NCBI GenBank assembly: GCA_022496185.1
Contig: WTXG01000099.1
Coordinates: 62,001-126,000, forward strand
DNA: 64,000 nucleotides
Direction: 5' to 3'
DNA from: Multifurca ochricompacta
Taxonomy: Eukaryota; Basidiomycota; Agaricomycetes; Russulales; Russulaceae
The notes beneath the pieces were generated by a model. It saw only the letters and a list, made by a program, of their open reading frames with translations. It had not been told where the DNA came from and did no database searches. The translations under genes and the position numbers were made by a program. This document shows positions 47,276 through 58,560 of the stretch, in pieces (the first letter of the stretch is position 1; the number at the start of each line of letters is the position of its first letter).

Positions 47276-48505
47276 GTGATTGCAATTGCACCTGAAGAAA
47301 CAGGGCTGAATGCCCCAGACAATCCGTTAATCAACGTTCCCCAATCATCCTCCATTGAATACACAAACCCCATGATGTTGACAAGAATGATGACCCCAGG
47401 CCGAACCCGCCGCGCTTCAGTGGGAGCATCAGCTCAACCCAGCGTCGAGGCTAATCCATCCAGTCAGCTCACGGGAAGCCCAAGTAGGGGACCTACCCTC
47501 CTAGGAGGTCCACCAGGAGGTCCATCGGAAGGAAACCCAGGAGGGCCTCAGGGATCCGGTTTCCTTCAACCAGTAATCGCGCCGCAGGGATTTGCTATGG
47601 AAGGAACCCCACCTCCATTCTTTGAGGGAGACCGAGCCACAGCTAAACGTTGGTTCATGGAATTGGACCTGCACTTCCTCCTAAACCAAAATGCCACTAT
47701 CTTCTTGGATGAACATTCCCGAGTGGCATACACCTTAATGTTGATGCGAGGGCCCAAGGTTGATCGATGGGTCGAAGAGCAAACATATTGGCTCTTCGAC
47801 ATTGTCCACGGCCGAACCCGAGTCCTACACGTGTGGGAAACGTTTCGACAGACCTTTCATGCCATGTGGGCTGTAGAAGCCAGACAAAAAGTGCTGCAGG
47901 CACTAGAGGCGCTACAGAAATTAGAGAAATTACAAATGAAGGAGGCCAATATTGATGACTATATGGCCGAATTTCGGGACTTAGCCATCCGGGCTGGGTT
48001 ACAGCTAGATGGTGTGGCTGCCAGACAATACTTCTACCGAGGATTACCCACTCGGCCGGTTCAGACAATGCTGACTCAGGATCAGCCACAAACCTTTGAT
48101 GAAATGGCAGCATCGGCCCGCCGGCATCATGCCAATTGTCTTCTCGGCAACAAAGCGCCCACCAGTCCACCCCGTCGTGGGAATAAATTCACCTTTTATA
48201 AGAAACGCAACCCAAACACAATGGATGTTGATGTTAGTAAAAAGGCAGTCACCACTGAAGAAAAGGAAAAATATAAGAAGGAAGGCTGCTGCTTTGAGTG
48301 TGGACATCGAGGGCATCTTGTTCGCGATTGCCCGAACAAAAAGCCCCGCCCTAACACGAACGCCCCGGCTCGGACAGCCACCATCACGGAAGTAGCGCAT
48401 GCGACTGCGGCGGTACCCAACGGATCTAGTGGATCCCAAGCAGCACTAATGGCACAGTCTCTACTATCAGTTTACCGGCACTCGCGGCAGCCCTCAAAAC
48501 GATGA
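47276..48505 (+). CDS. Ty3/gypsy Gag (remnant element)
   Basis: A long open frame codes a retrotransposon Gag: Pro/Gly/Ser-rich N terminus, a capsid-like core (FFEGDRATAKRWFMELDLHF..., ETFRQTFHAMWAVEARQKVLQALEALQ, IDDYMAEFRDLAIRAGL) and a CCHC zinc knuckle CFECGHRGHLVRDC (C-x2-C-x4-H-x4-C). It binds and packages element RNA. The frame opens just after a TGA at 47261 without an ATG until 47372, so either the N terminus is damaged or the real start is 47372. After the stop, pol is disrupted by an inserted element at 48650 and by later stops. Confidence 0.85.
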   Translation: MIAIAPEETGLNAPDNPLINVPQSSSIEYTNPMMLTRMMTPGRTRRASVGASAQPSVEANPSSQLTGSPSRGPTLLGGPPGGPSEGNPGGPQGSGFLQPVIAPQGFAMEGTPPPFFEGDRATAKRWFMELDLHFLLNQNATIFLDEHSRVAYTLMLMRGPKVDRWVEEQTYWLFDIVHGRTRVLHVWETFRQTFHAMWAVEARQKVLQALEALQKLEKLQMKEANIDDYMAEFRDLAIRAGLQLDGVAARQYFYRGLPTRPVQTMLTQDQPQTFDEMAASARRHHANCLLGNKAPTSPPRRGNKFTFYKKRNPNTMDVDVSKKAVTTEEKEKYKKEGCCFECGHRGHLVRDCPNKKPRPNTNAPARTATITEVAHATAAVPNGSSGSQAALMAQSLLSVYRHSRQPSKR

Positions 48506-48649
48506 CTGACGAACAGCGTCTCGAGCTACAAAACCAATTCAAAGGAGATGAGGATTTTTATATTGCTTGAATGGCATGGCCTTCATTCAAGCATTAGTCT
48601 CACACCATGTATTTAGATCACCTCTTTGAGCAATGAAAATCACTATTCC

Positions 48650-49314
48650 TGTAATGGGTGCTTCTATCCCGCGCTTGCTATGTAGATTAGATAAGGTGTA
48701 AAGATTGTGGTAAAACTTAGAGGTGAAAATGCCTTGTCAGAAAGCTGCCCAGAACACGGAGATTAATGCATGCATAAGGCTTGAAGCAGTCAGAGGACTC
48801 TGCCTTGCTTATGCAGCAAGAATAGACCTATATTGAACTTTGCTAAGAGCCTACAGTCCCAAGAGGACAAGATGGGGTCTGCAGCGTGCTACAGGGTGTC
48901 TTTAAATATGTTCTAGTACTATCCTACGAAATACCAAAGCCGATCGAGGGTGCGATGTAAATCTAAGTAGTTATCAGTGGCTTACTCTTCTAAGTACCCT
49001 TACACATCTTGTTTACTAATGCGCGATCGTTTCTGCCGGTCTGGCATTATCTAAAATACATACTAGACCACTTTAGATCACTCTATAATCAAATAATCAA
49101 TTTGTATTACTCAAACAATAGCCGCGTGTATCTATAATGTCCATTGCTGCATAGGGCAGCGACTACTTCACATCGCGTGGACCGGGTCAGAACGGTCCGA
49201 ACACCTTCTTATCTTATCTAAGTCTAAGAAGGTCGACTCTGCAAGACGCGCAATCGCGTGACACCCTCAGGATGGTTTTCAATCGGTCCGGGATGCCAAA
49301 AATGCGCATCCAGG
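48650..49314. mobile_element. 665-bp non-autonomous element (copy B) nested in gypsy
   Basis: Starts TGTAATGGGTGCTTCTATCC and ends ATGCGCATCCAGG, exactly as copy A at 11327-11922. Flanks are ACTATTCC (48642-48649) and ACAATTCC (49315-49322), an 8-bp duplication with one change. It separates gag from the protease/RT remnant. Unlike copy A it has no foldback, so it probably keeps the ancestral internal arrangement. No ORF. Confidence 0.75.
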
Positions 49315-49322
49315 ACAATTCC

Positions 49323-50008
49323 CTTGCATGGAGTGAACAAAAAGGCTGACATAGAAGCACTTATAGTGGTGCTACAGAAAACTTTATCAGTTACTGGATG
49401 GTTATCAAACATAAACTCCCCACAAAAAGGCTTACTATCCCAAAAAGACTACAAAACACGGATGGTTCGCTAAATGCTACACGAAACATCGATCAATATG
49501 TAGATCTGCTTATCACCACGGATGTAGATACACAACAACACTGATTCTATATCGCGTCGATTGGAATCGACGGTAATAGTATGATCTTGGGGTATCCTTG
49601 GTTTGCAGCTAGTAACCCCCATATAGACTGGACCCGTGGACGTCTCACACAGTCAATTAACATCACCATACCAGACGATAAAATCAAATGCTTAAACATC
49701 ACTCAAGAATTGGCGATCAAGGCGAAGGAAAATACGGAGCAATCTTGGGATCAAGTCGTACCACGTGAATACCATCGACACCAGAAAGTCTTTAGCGATC
49801 AAGAGGCACAGTGCTTCCCGGAAGCACAGCCCTAGGACATAAGATCGAACTAAAACCGGACGCACCTGTGATTATGGTTTGCAAGATCTATCCACTCGGA
49901 CCAGGAGAACAAGACGCGTTGAATAAATTTCTGGAGGAACACTTACAAAAGGGAGACGGGCCGGTAGAGACCGGACACATGGGTGGACTCAATCGGTGCG
50001 TCCATTAA
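49323..50008 (+). pseudogene. Gypsy pol remnant (protease end and RT start)
   Basis: Readings include SMILGYPWFAASNPHIDW, the block following the aspartic protease in gypsy Pol, and VPREYHRHQKVFSDQEAQ. A shift at the TAG at 49834 is followed by LGHKIELKPDAPV...LNKFLEEHLQKG, the usual start of reverse transcriptase. A stop also falls near 49545. The RT catalytic core, RNase H and integrase are missing after about 50008, so the element is truncated and dead. Confidence 0.8.
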
Positions 50009-50471
50009 CTGATTCAGAGACAATTCCACATTGCATGCACAACATGCTCCTTCACAATTAAAGTTATATTTCTCTCCTTATTGTCATGCTTTTTTAGTAG
50101 TATATAAGGACACTATTCTGTACGCGTTCACATCAGTTTTGACCACAATAACCACTGGAGGGTGCTGTTTGATAAAATGCTCTCCACCCCGGGCCATCAC
50201 TTCTCTGGTAAGAATAGCCTTCTTTTTCTGATTTATTCGAACACAACTTGGCGGCCATCCTGATTAGCTGCTTAGAGGTAAACGCGAGGTAAGCGCCTGA
50301 GATAGTATACCTAAATCTTATCGCAATCGTTACGGCGTCTATCTCTCACATCACCACCTGATGCGCCTTTAGTTATGTAAGTCGCGACTAGGCGGTGCTG
50401 TTACATTCCCCTCCCATTCACCAGCTCGTTATCATACCCTCCAAGGATCTGACTCAGGGTCCATGCATAGC
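50009..50471. other. Repeat fragment and NLR 3 promoter region
   Basis: About 50055-50330 carries TTTTGACCAC and CTCCTTATTGTCATG blocks resembling the minus orientation of the 25678-25990 family. The remaining ~140 bp before the NLR start has no visible element. Confidence 0.4.
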
Positions 50472-53400
50472 ATGTCCCAGAATACACCGATTACCGCGTC
50501 TACTGCTCACTTCCAATCCATTTTCGATCATGCATTGAAAGCGTACAAGAAGCAGACAAAGTGTGATCTTATCACACATCCGCTAGCCGTCCAATTCCAA
50601 TCATGCGACTCTCCTACCGCCGTCATGGCCATGCTTCAGACCCAGGTCCACGAGTTCAATCAATCCAAAGGCAGTAACGAAAAGTGGAACAAATGGCTCA
50701 GCCCAACCATAAATGTGCTCTATGCATTTTCTGCGACCCTCGGAGAGGGTGTTGGCCTAGTAAGTCTCAAGACTATATATATCATCTAACCTTCGTGCTC
50801 AACTGCCTGCCCTACAGGTATTTTCGCCTGCGAAAGTGATATTTGCTGGAATCGGTGTCCTCCTCTTAGTGAGCATACCTTATTTTTACGTTATGGTGGA
50901 TTATTGAAGTTTCCTAGGCGGCTAAAGATGTCAGCAGCAGCCAGGATGCACTCGGTAACCTGTTTGAACGCATTGAAAACTTTTTCAAACGCCTGGAAAC
51001 ATATACGGAAGTGCCTCAGACCACAGCGATGACAGATATAATCGTAAAGATTATGGTCGAGGTGCTCTGTATTCTCGCTATCGCGACAAAAGATATTAAA
51101 CAGGGATCAGCCAGTGAGTCTGTCCACAGAAAGACACACATGGTGACACATAGTTATTTAGAAAAGTACCTGAAGAGATTGGCGGGAAGGGCAGATATTG
51201 AAGATGCACTTGGAAGGCTGGACAAATTGACGCATGATGAGGTCTTGATGGCGACGGCGCAAATCCTGAAGCTCTCGCACATCGTTGATAGCAAGGTGAC
51301 CAGTGTTGATGACAAGGTGAAGGTAATCATAGACCGTATGCAGAGCGTTTCCAACATTCCGTTGAGCTACCCTTACCATTTACTTGGGCAGATGGAAAGG
51401 AAGTCAAAGTGTTTATGCAACAAACGTCCAACACTGTAGATCAGGTCAAGAGTTCGTTTTTCCCTCATCCCTTTGTTATTGATCGCGGAGGCTCAAGTAC
51501 GCTATAAACAGGAAATCAATTGCGACAGGATCTCCAAAGATGGCTCTCTCCACCTGACCCATCTACTAATCACAATATCGCCCGCGGTACTCATCACACT
51601 GGAACAGCGTCTTGGTTCTTCGAAGGCAGTACATTCAAAGATTGGAAGTCATCTGGATCACTTTTATGGGTCCACGGAAAACGTACGTTCCCTTGAACGT
51701 TTCAGACTCGACTCGCCTTGATGGCCATCACATTTTCCTAGCGGGCTCGGGAAAGAGCATCCTCTGGTCCGTCAATTCACGATTATCCTTTTCTTCAGGC
51801 GACTTATAGTCGTCGATCAGCTCCACAATCATCCAGGATATCGAGCTCATGTGCGAGGCAGGATTGGCTTCCATGGCATATTTCTATTTCGACTTTAGGG
51901 ACACCACTAAGCAAGACCTCCACAACCTCCTCCCCTCACTTTTAATCCAACTCTCGGCTATGTCTGATCCTTGTTGTGACATACTCTCTCGCATGTACTC
52001 CGCACACAAAAATGGCATGCGACACCCCAGCGACCAGGTTTTAATCAAATGTTTAAAAGAGATGACGTCACTCCCGAATCAAGAACCAATTTACATCATC
52101 ATGGATGCGCTAGATGAATGTTCGAACACGTCCGGAATGCCAACACCAAGAGAACAGGTCCTTGACCTCATAAAAAACCTCATTGGTCTTTCCCTCCCAA
52201 ATCTTCGTATATGTGTCACTAGTCGCCCAGAGATCGACATTAGATCTTCCCTTGAACCTCTCACACCTCTCCATGTCTCACTTCACGACCAAAGTGGACA
52301 AAAAAAGGATATCGTCGACTATGTCAGATCCGTTGTTCAATCTGACACAAAAATGCGAAGATGGCGACAGGAAGATAAGACTCTTGTTGTTGAGACCCTA
52401 TCCGAGAGAGCCGACGGAATGTAAGGTCATTTATGCCTGTTATTCCTCTTACTTACAGATTGAATCAGGTTTCGATGGGTGTTCTGCCAGTTGGAAACTC
52501 TACGGCACTGTCTTCCACCGAGTGTTCGACGTATACTCGAGGAATTGCCAGAAACGCTAGATGAAACATATGAAAGAATATTGAATGATATCAACAAATC
52601 GAACAGGGATCACGCTCATCGTCTCTTACAATGTCTCACAGTCGCTGTGCGGCCACTACGTGTGGATGAACTTGCGGAGATACTTGCAATTGACTTTGGC
52701 TCTGGGCAAGGAGGAATTGCAAAGTTAAATTCGGATTGGCGATGGGAGGATCAAGAACAAGCAGTACTTTCGACATGCTCCAGTTTGATAGCCGTTGTGG
52801 ATGACAATGGCTCACAAGTGGTGCAGTTTTCGCACTTTTCGGTCAAGGAATTTTTGACGTCGAGTCGGCTTGCAAGGTCGAGTGGAGACGCATCGCGATA
52901 TCATATTCTTCTCGAGCCGGCTCACACCATCCTCGCACAAGCATGCTTAGGTGTTTTACTAACCCTGGACGATCGGATTAACAGGGAAAGCATGGAGAGC
53001 AGGTTTCCGTTGGCTGAATATGCTGCTCGATACTGGGTTAACCATGCCCAGTTTGGGAATGTCTCATCCCGAATCAGTCAAGGGATGAACGACCTCTATG
53101 ACATGGACAAGCCTCATTTTGCAGTATGGCTCCACGTGCACAACATAGACGAAAGCTGGGGCAATTCCTTCGACCGGATCGACGACTCATTAGATCCAAA
53201 ACCAGTTCCACTGTATTATTCTTCCCTGTGCGGATTCCATGATCTCTCGGAGCGGCTATTAACCAAGAATCCAGAACATGTCGATGCCATGTGTGGTAAC
53301 AACAAAACACCACTCGTCGCCGCACTACAGAATGGACATCTAAAAGTTGCAGAGTTATTGTACAAACATGGCGCAAACATGGACATTTGCGGCAATTGGG

Positions 53401-53876
53401 AGAGAACTCTACTACATGCTGCATCGAAGGATGGACCTGTGGAGACTGTCCGTTGGCTACTAGATCATGGCGCGGATGTCAATGCCGTTAGAGACAGCGG
53501 CTGGAGTCCACTGCAACTTGCAGCGACGAACGGACACCCCGATATTTTTTGGATACTAGTGGATTACGGTGCACGGATAAATACCCGGAGTGATGATGGT
53601 TGGACTCCATTGCATGGGGCAACGTATCGGGGTTACCCCGACATGGTCCGGTATCTATTAGAACATGGCGCGGATATCAACGCACGCGATAATGACTATG
53701 GGACACCGTTGAGTGTAGCTTCAACATTCGATAAATTTGATGTCGCACGCGTGCTACTCGAGCACGGTGCGAACACAGACCCGAAGGACAATGATGGTAG
53801 GACGCCACATCAGGTTGCGTTGGAAAATGGACATGTCGAAATCGCGAAATTGTTGTCAGAAAATGACGTAAAGTGA
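50472..53876 (+). CDS. NLR-like STAND protein (Goodbye-NACHT-ankyrin), intact copy 3
   Basis: Nine exons: 50472-50759, 50818-50868, 50918-51113, 51162-51335, 51392-51451, 51512-51682, 51742-51766, 51821-52420, 52469-53876; 990 residues, phases consistent. The start used is the MSQ shared by all copies; an in-frame ATG lies 9 bp upstream (50463). Domain order is as in copy 2: Goodbye-type N terminus, NACHT with PGSGKS in the 25-bp exon 7, YIIMDALDEC as Walker B, TSRPE, HFSVKEFLTSSRL and about seven ankyrin repeats. Exon 1 and intron 1, and the segment from about 52115 to 52960, are nearly identical to copy 2. The first half of exon 8 and the ankyrin repeats after about 53490 are strongly diverged. 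It is a likely cytosolic recognition receptor; ligand unknown. Confidence 0.9.
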
Positions 53877-56215
53877 ATATATAACATGTAAAAACCTGCC
53901 TACTCTACATGTACTGCTGAAGACTTTTACGCGCATCCGCACGCTCTCGCTTACGGGGAAATTACTACGTCCCATTGTGGATAGGTGTGTTGGCGTACTT
54001 CGTCCAATGAGTTTACGAGTAGGTGATCCACCTTTCTCGCGAAGAGAGTTGAGTGAAGAAGCTACGAAGAGAAATTGACAACTCGTAGCTAGTTTCGTCT
54101 CTAGATCAGTTACCTGATGCACGATTATCTTATCTTATCACAATCATCAGATCGACTCCACCGTTCGGTTTCCAATCAATGAACCCTGTCACTACCCGGA
54201 CGCAACACAGAGCTGAAGAGATACTGTGAAGGGAAGAAAAAGTCTCCGGAAGTGTAGTGTAGAGGTGAAGAGCAAGATGAAGTGTAGCACATTTATGGAA
54301 ATAATCACAGCTGTTAATCCGTTTTTTTTAGCTGCATAAATAGTTCAAATAATATAGTGAAGAAGTGAGAAATGGCTTGCTTGGCCCGGAAATGAGAAGG
54401 GCTAGAGGTTTCTGGTCTAGTTCCCGAACCATAGAGGAGTGGGGAATAGCCTTGCAAGTGGGAGACGGTGGATAATGTTGTTCTTTCAAAAGGGAGGGTT
54501 CAGGGGCCAGTGTTGAGTCATCGTGACCGTGACGTGACTCTTCTCAGCCGTCCCCAGCCCATCAGCCCAACTCACCCCTCACATACCACTACCATTACCA
54601 CCATTTGCCTCGACCAACCAATAAATGCATACTCTTGCTGGAGGATATGGCATTTAAAAAGACTTATCTCTATTCGATACTGAAATACTTTGCCGATAAC
54701 TTGATCCGGTTTGGCTTGTAGCGGAGGAGATTGCTTGTGTTGATGTTTATAAGGTATACAGTAGCGGGAAGTCACACTGCGTGGTCGTGATCAACTCGAT
54801 AAATATTTGTGTAAGAAGGTTCAGTGTTCCATTCCGGTACGGGTATTTAATTTGAGCCAACTCAGTACATGACTGCAAGTGAGGCTTGCGTTATGAGAAG
54901 TTGTCTTTCTTTCTTCTCAATTGTCTATTTTCACTCCATTCCGTTCATTCCAGTGATTTTGCCTAGATACGCCCCTTCCCCCCGCGTTCGTGTTATATAT
55001 TTCCGAAGTCATCCAAGAAGGGATGCAGGGAGCAACAAGCCAGAATCAAGTCATGACAATGTGTCTGGGCTGAAATGGAAAGAATTAGGGACTCAACGTT
55101 AGTAACTGTACCATTTTGCCTCTTTTTTCCCTTTTGAACTCTTTCCCTTCCCCCCTCTCAACATTCGCTGGCCTTACTACGACATGTATATTTGGGGTGT
55201 GATGCCATGGTCGATTTTCTCCTCTGCTTTTGTACCGTACCTGTCTCGAACAAGTGTCCCAAATTACGCACGATGTCTCCCCCTCCCATGTGTCGCAATC
55301 AGATTGTCTAAACACCTACGGTGACAGATCATTGTAGAAAGCGATAGAAAACGAGAGAAAAAAGTAGAACGCGCATTCTTGTAGCTGGCTAGTCGTACTT
55401 TTCCCGCTCTCGCTCTGACCTAAGAGGAGGATCTTAACGTCGGGCTTGTTCTTCTTGAGTTCTGCTCACTCCACCCGTAGTTGCTCATCGATGGCATCAC
55501 TAGTATGTTAAGCTTGTTGCTTTGCGAGTGTCCTGTATGCTCATCTCACGCTGAGCTGGTGTCTCATCTGAGGAGGGACGGAGGACGGCATCTAATGGGT
55601 CGGTTAAAGAATGAAGATGATTCTGAGGGATAGATTTGGCTGTGACCATGTTGATGATGAGGTGAGGGGATGCAGAGAAACAGGGTGTAGGCGTAGCAGG
55701 GGGGATTTGGAGGTTGACAGAGCGTGGAGTATGATGGGAGATGGTCGTCGCAAATGTAGCGGCTCGAGTGAGGTGGTATCAAGTCCATTTGTCGTACAAC
55801 TGAGAGATCGCCAAGTGGATAGAATGCACTGGAACTGAGCTACGCGTTGAGGACACCGCCATGTGAGTATTCAAGACTAAAGAGTCTTGAGCTGGTTCCT
55901 ACTCTTTAAATATTCATAACTATCGTATAATCAAAGGATCAGGAAGTAGGAAGAAGTTATGAGAAGCTGTACCCCTAACCCTAAAGCCATAATGAAGTGT
56001 TTTGGGGCTAACTTGCCGCTAAGACACCTTGCTGACTTCAGTTCTTTTTTACATACTATAAAGAGTTCAGACACAAGATTGAAGCAGATCTTAATGTGCG
56101 TTCTCTATTCTATTGATGCGCGGTCCCCATCAGGTTTTCATTCCTTTTCTATCACCTCAGCAGGGAATAGATCAGGCTCAAAGTTATCATTCCTAAATAC
56201 CCGTTCCACGTATAT
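53877..56215. other. Intergenic; no gene supported
   Basis: Short ORFs at 54468-54683, 54869-55102 and 55611-55838 have no family features. A TTATCTTATC..CGACTCCA stretch near 54124-54165 resembles the 59570 region of the 59335 repeat family in part. Confidence 0.45.
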
Positions 56216-56229
56216 TGGTTCCACCATGT

Positions 56230-56505
56230 CGTAACGTTAGCAGTTACTCGCGAGGAAGAACAGAAAAGATTGCTTACTCCACTGTGCGAGACCCTTGTCA
56301 TAGTTGCGCAGACATACGAAGGCGAAAGCCAGTGAAGAAGAGCAGTGCCACGAACGAAGGGACAGCCGTGCAACCGAAGAATGGCCAGTCTACGAAGGTA
56401 AAATGATATACGCGCGAGTAGAACATCATTGACCACGCGAACATGAAGAAGAAAGCGATGGCAAGGAATGCCCAGGTCAACTTGCGCCACTCGCGGCGCA
56501 CGGAG
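56230..56505 (-). pseudogene. Relic of a multi-pass membrane protein
   Basis: The minus frame 56501-56298 reads EWRKLTWAFLAIAFFFMFAWSMMFYSRVYHFTFVDWPFFG, two hydrophobic helices with conserved-looking aromatic residues. I have a general recollection of similar C-terminal segments in unnamed basidiomycete membrane proteins. The reading needs a frame change near 56330 to continue into LRNYDKGLAQW, which would be its natural end. Upstream of 56501 there are in-frame stops and no ATG. It is best read as a decayed exon of a gene whose N terminus is lost. Confidence 0.4.
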
Positions 56506-56639
56506 TATCAACCCTACGATGTGCCGATGTACTCGTCAGCGCGCCGGCACAGGCTATCGAAAGTCGAAACGTACGATCATCAGCCAGGGGATCAGCAACT
56601 GAAATTGAAATCCACATCAGCGCAAAGTGACGGAATCAG

Positions 56640-56850
56640 ATGTGAATGGTGAGAATGAATGTTCCATTATAGACCGGGGTGTAAGATGGAGAAGTTGAAC
56701 GACCCAGAGCGCCATTGGATTGACAAGGATGAAAAGAGATAGCTGGATGCTGACCACTATCTGTTGAACCAGAATACCGGTACAGAGATGCCGGGATAGC
56801 GGTCTGACATAATTGTGAGATAAGCATATACATCTAAGAGGGCATGTGAC
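56640..56850 (-). repeat. Repeat fragment shared with 45200-45345
   Basis: On the minus strand, ACAATTATGTCAGAC and TGTACCGGTATTCTGGTTCAACAG-like blocks match the middle of the hAT-like element at 44545-45514. This suggests a decayed copy of that internal sequence. Confidence 0.45.
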
Positions 56851-57119
56851 CAAATCACATATGACATGCTCGTTTAAATTAGTAGCTGATATAATATATT
56901 GAAAATGTATATAAGCTACTGAATAGCTGCTATAGATAAAGCAGTTGCTATTGTTCTATTGAAGGCATCTAAGCCTCCACATCTAACAAGGTGAGATAGT
57001 TAGTAGTATGGTAGTATCTAAGTACAAGCCTGCACCATGCCTGTTCCACATCTGCATCAGACTCACACAATCTCACAATATTATATTGGAAAAAACACGC
57101 AAGTCATGGACACAGATGA

Positions 57120-58200
57120 ATTCATCTAGGACAATCGATGGCAGGAGTGCGTTGTCGTGGTTGTGACCACGGTGCTCGGCTGGGACCGGACCGGGTCATA
57201 GTCCTTTAACAAGCTAGTGGCGGGCCCAAGGGGGGTGGATGGTGTAGTGGTTTCATCCGCCCCCCCGCCTTCGGGCCTAATGCCCCCGGCTTTCGAGCCT
57301 TTGGTTTGATCCCGGGCGGCGCACCGGGGGATCCCCAATTTGGCAGTGGAGGTTGCCCCCACCCTTAACCTGCCATGCCCGTACAGGGTGCCCATGTGGG
57401 CATAGGGGACGATAAGAGGGGCAATGGTACTAAACTAAAAACAATGCGATCTGGGGGAAACACCCTCTGAGCAGCACAGCCCCCTCCTGGTCCTTTGGGG
57501 CCTGGGGGAACCCCACACAGGACTTTGACGTTAGTCTGGATATAGCCCCAGTGCGATGGTGGTCCATGGCTGGGGTCCAAACTCCGGGTCTGGCAACGAA
57601 AGGATAAGACCAGAGACACCACCCCGGTAGCGGCCCAGGCGAGACAGTAAGCTTGGACAGCTTGGGAATCTGTGCCCTCAAGGGCTTCACAAACCAGCTG
57701 CTGAGTAACAGGAAGGGGGTGATACCCTGGACTGTGGCTAAGCTGGGGTAGTCCCCCTGCCTTAGGCCCAAACGGACAAAATCTGCTGTCGGTGCATCCC
57801 CAGGGAAGATCTGGGGTCTGCACTTAAGTTGTATCTCGAAGAGGGTGCAAGCCCTTGGGGTCCCCGCAAGGGGGCCCCTTAACTTTGTTCAGATTCAGAA
57901 CTACTGCACCTACACCCTCTCCATCAGCCGCCCCCCTGATGGCTCTAACCACCATCTCTGGTCTGCCATGACTAAACCCCAGAAGGAGCGACCCTTCTCC
58001 CGCCACACCTGTTCCACAGCTATGTGGCTAGCTACAGGCTGTGGAAACGCAGCCTGATAAATCTGGTCAAAACAACTATTTTTTAAGATACAGAAATATT
58101 GTCTTTAAATACGTAAGGAGTGTGCTGTGCTGTGATCATAAGGATTGTACTTAATCATAGCTAATCATAATAAATGAGTGTAAGTATCATCATTCTACAC
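57120..58200. other. GC-rich repeat-like region with possible tRNA-derived SINE head
   Basis: At 57240-57250 TGGTGTAGTGG resembles a Pol III A box, and at 57303-57313 GGTTTGATCCC resembles a B box (two changes from the consensus), spaced about 53 bp. They sit in a GC-rich segment with CCCGGGCGGCGCACCGGGGG. The rest (57360-58060) has overlapping Pro/Gly-rich ORFs on both strands that I do not accept as genes. Confidence 0.35.
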
Positions 58201-58204
58201 TGCC

Positions 58205-58560
58205 AACTCTGATCTGGTCCGGCCTACTCTGATCCGTTACCGGCTCAACACAGGCCACAGAACGTTTCCATCCCACGCTCCCTGTCACCTTCCACACCTG
58301 CCCATGCGATGATCACTCATTAGCAACATTCGTTCACACCTTGCTCCACTGCCCCTTGTATGCTCAAGCGCGGGCAACTTCTCACCCCTCAGGACCTTGA
58401 TGGCCTCACCTGGCCTCAGGTCTTCAACCACCGCCACCACGTCATCTCCCTCTTGGAGTTCATCCAGGACACGGGGGTTTTCTTCAAGCCCATTCATTGC
58501 CTTCCGTCGATCATGCGAGCCGGATTAGGTCCAAGTCGGCTTCTGGCGCTGGGTAAGTTT
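58205..58560 (+). mobile_element. LINE C-terminal ORF fragment, frameshifted
   Basis: Plus-strand readings give LIRYRLNTGHRTFPSHAP, then in another frame CPCDDHSLATFVHTLLHCPLYAQAR, then TPQDLDGLTWPQVF...LLEFIQDTGVFFKP. This order (RLNTGH, a Cys/His cluster, and a final FI..TG.FF) is typical of the end of a non-LTR retrotransposon reverse-transcriptase ORF. Two frame changes and a stop show decay. Related to the fragment at 13022-13530. Confidence 0.65.

Noticed and set aside
57365..58006. Minus-strand ORFs of 60-152 codons
   Set aside because: Pro/Gly/Ser-rich, mutually overlapping and inside a repeat-like region; no family recognised.
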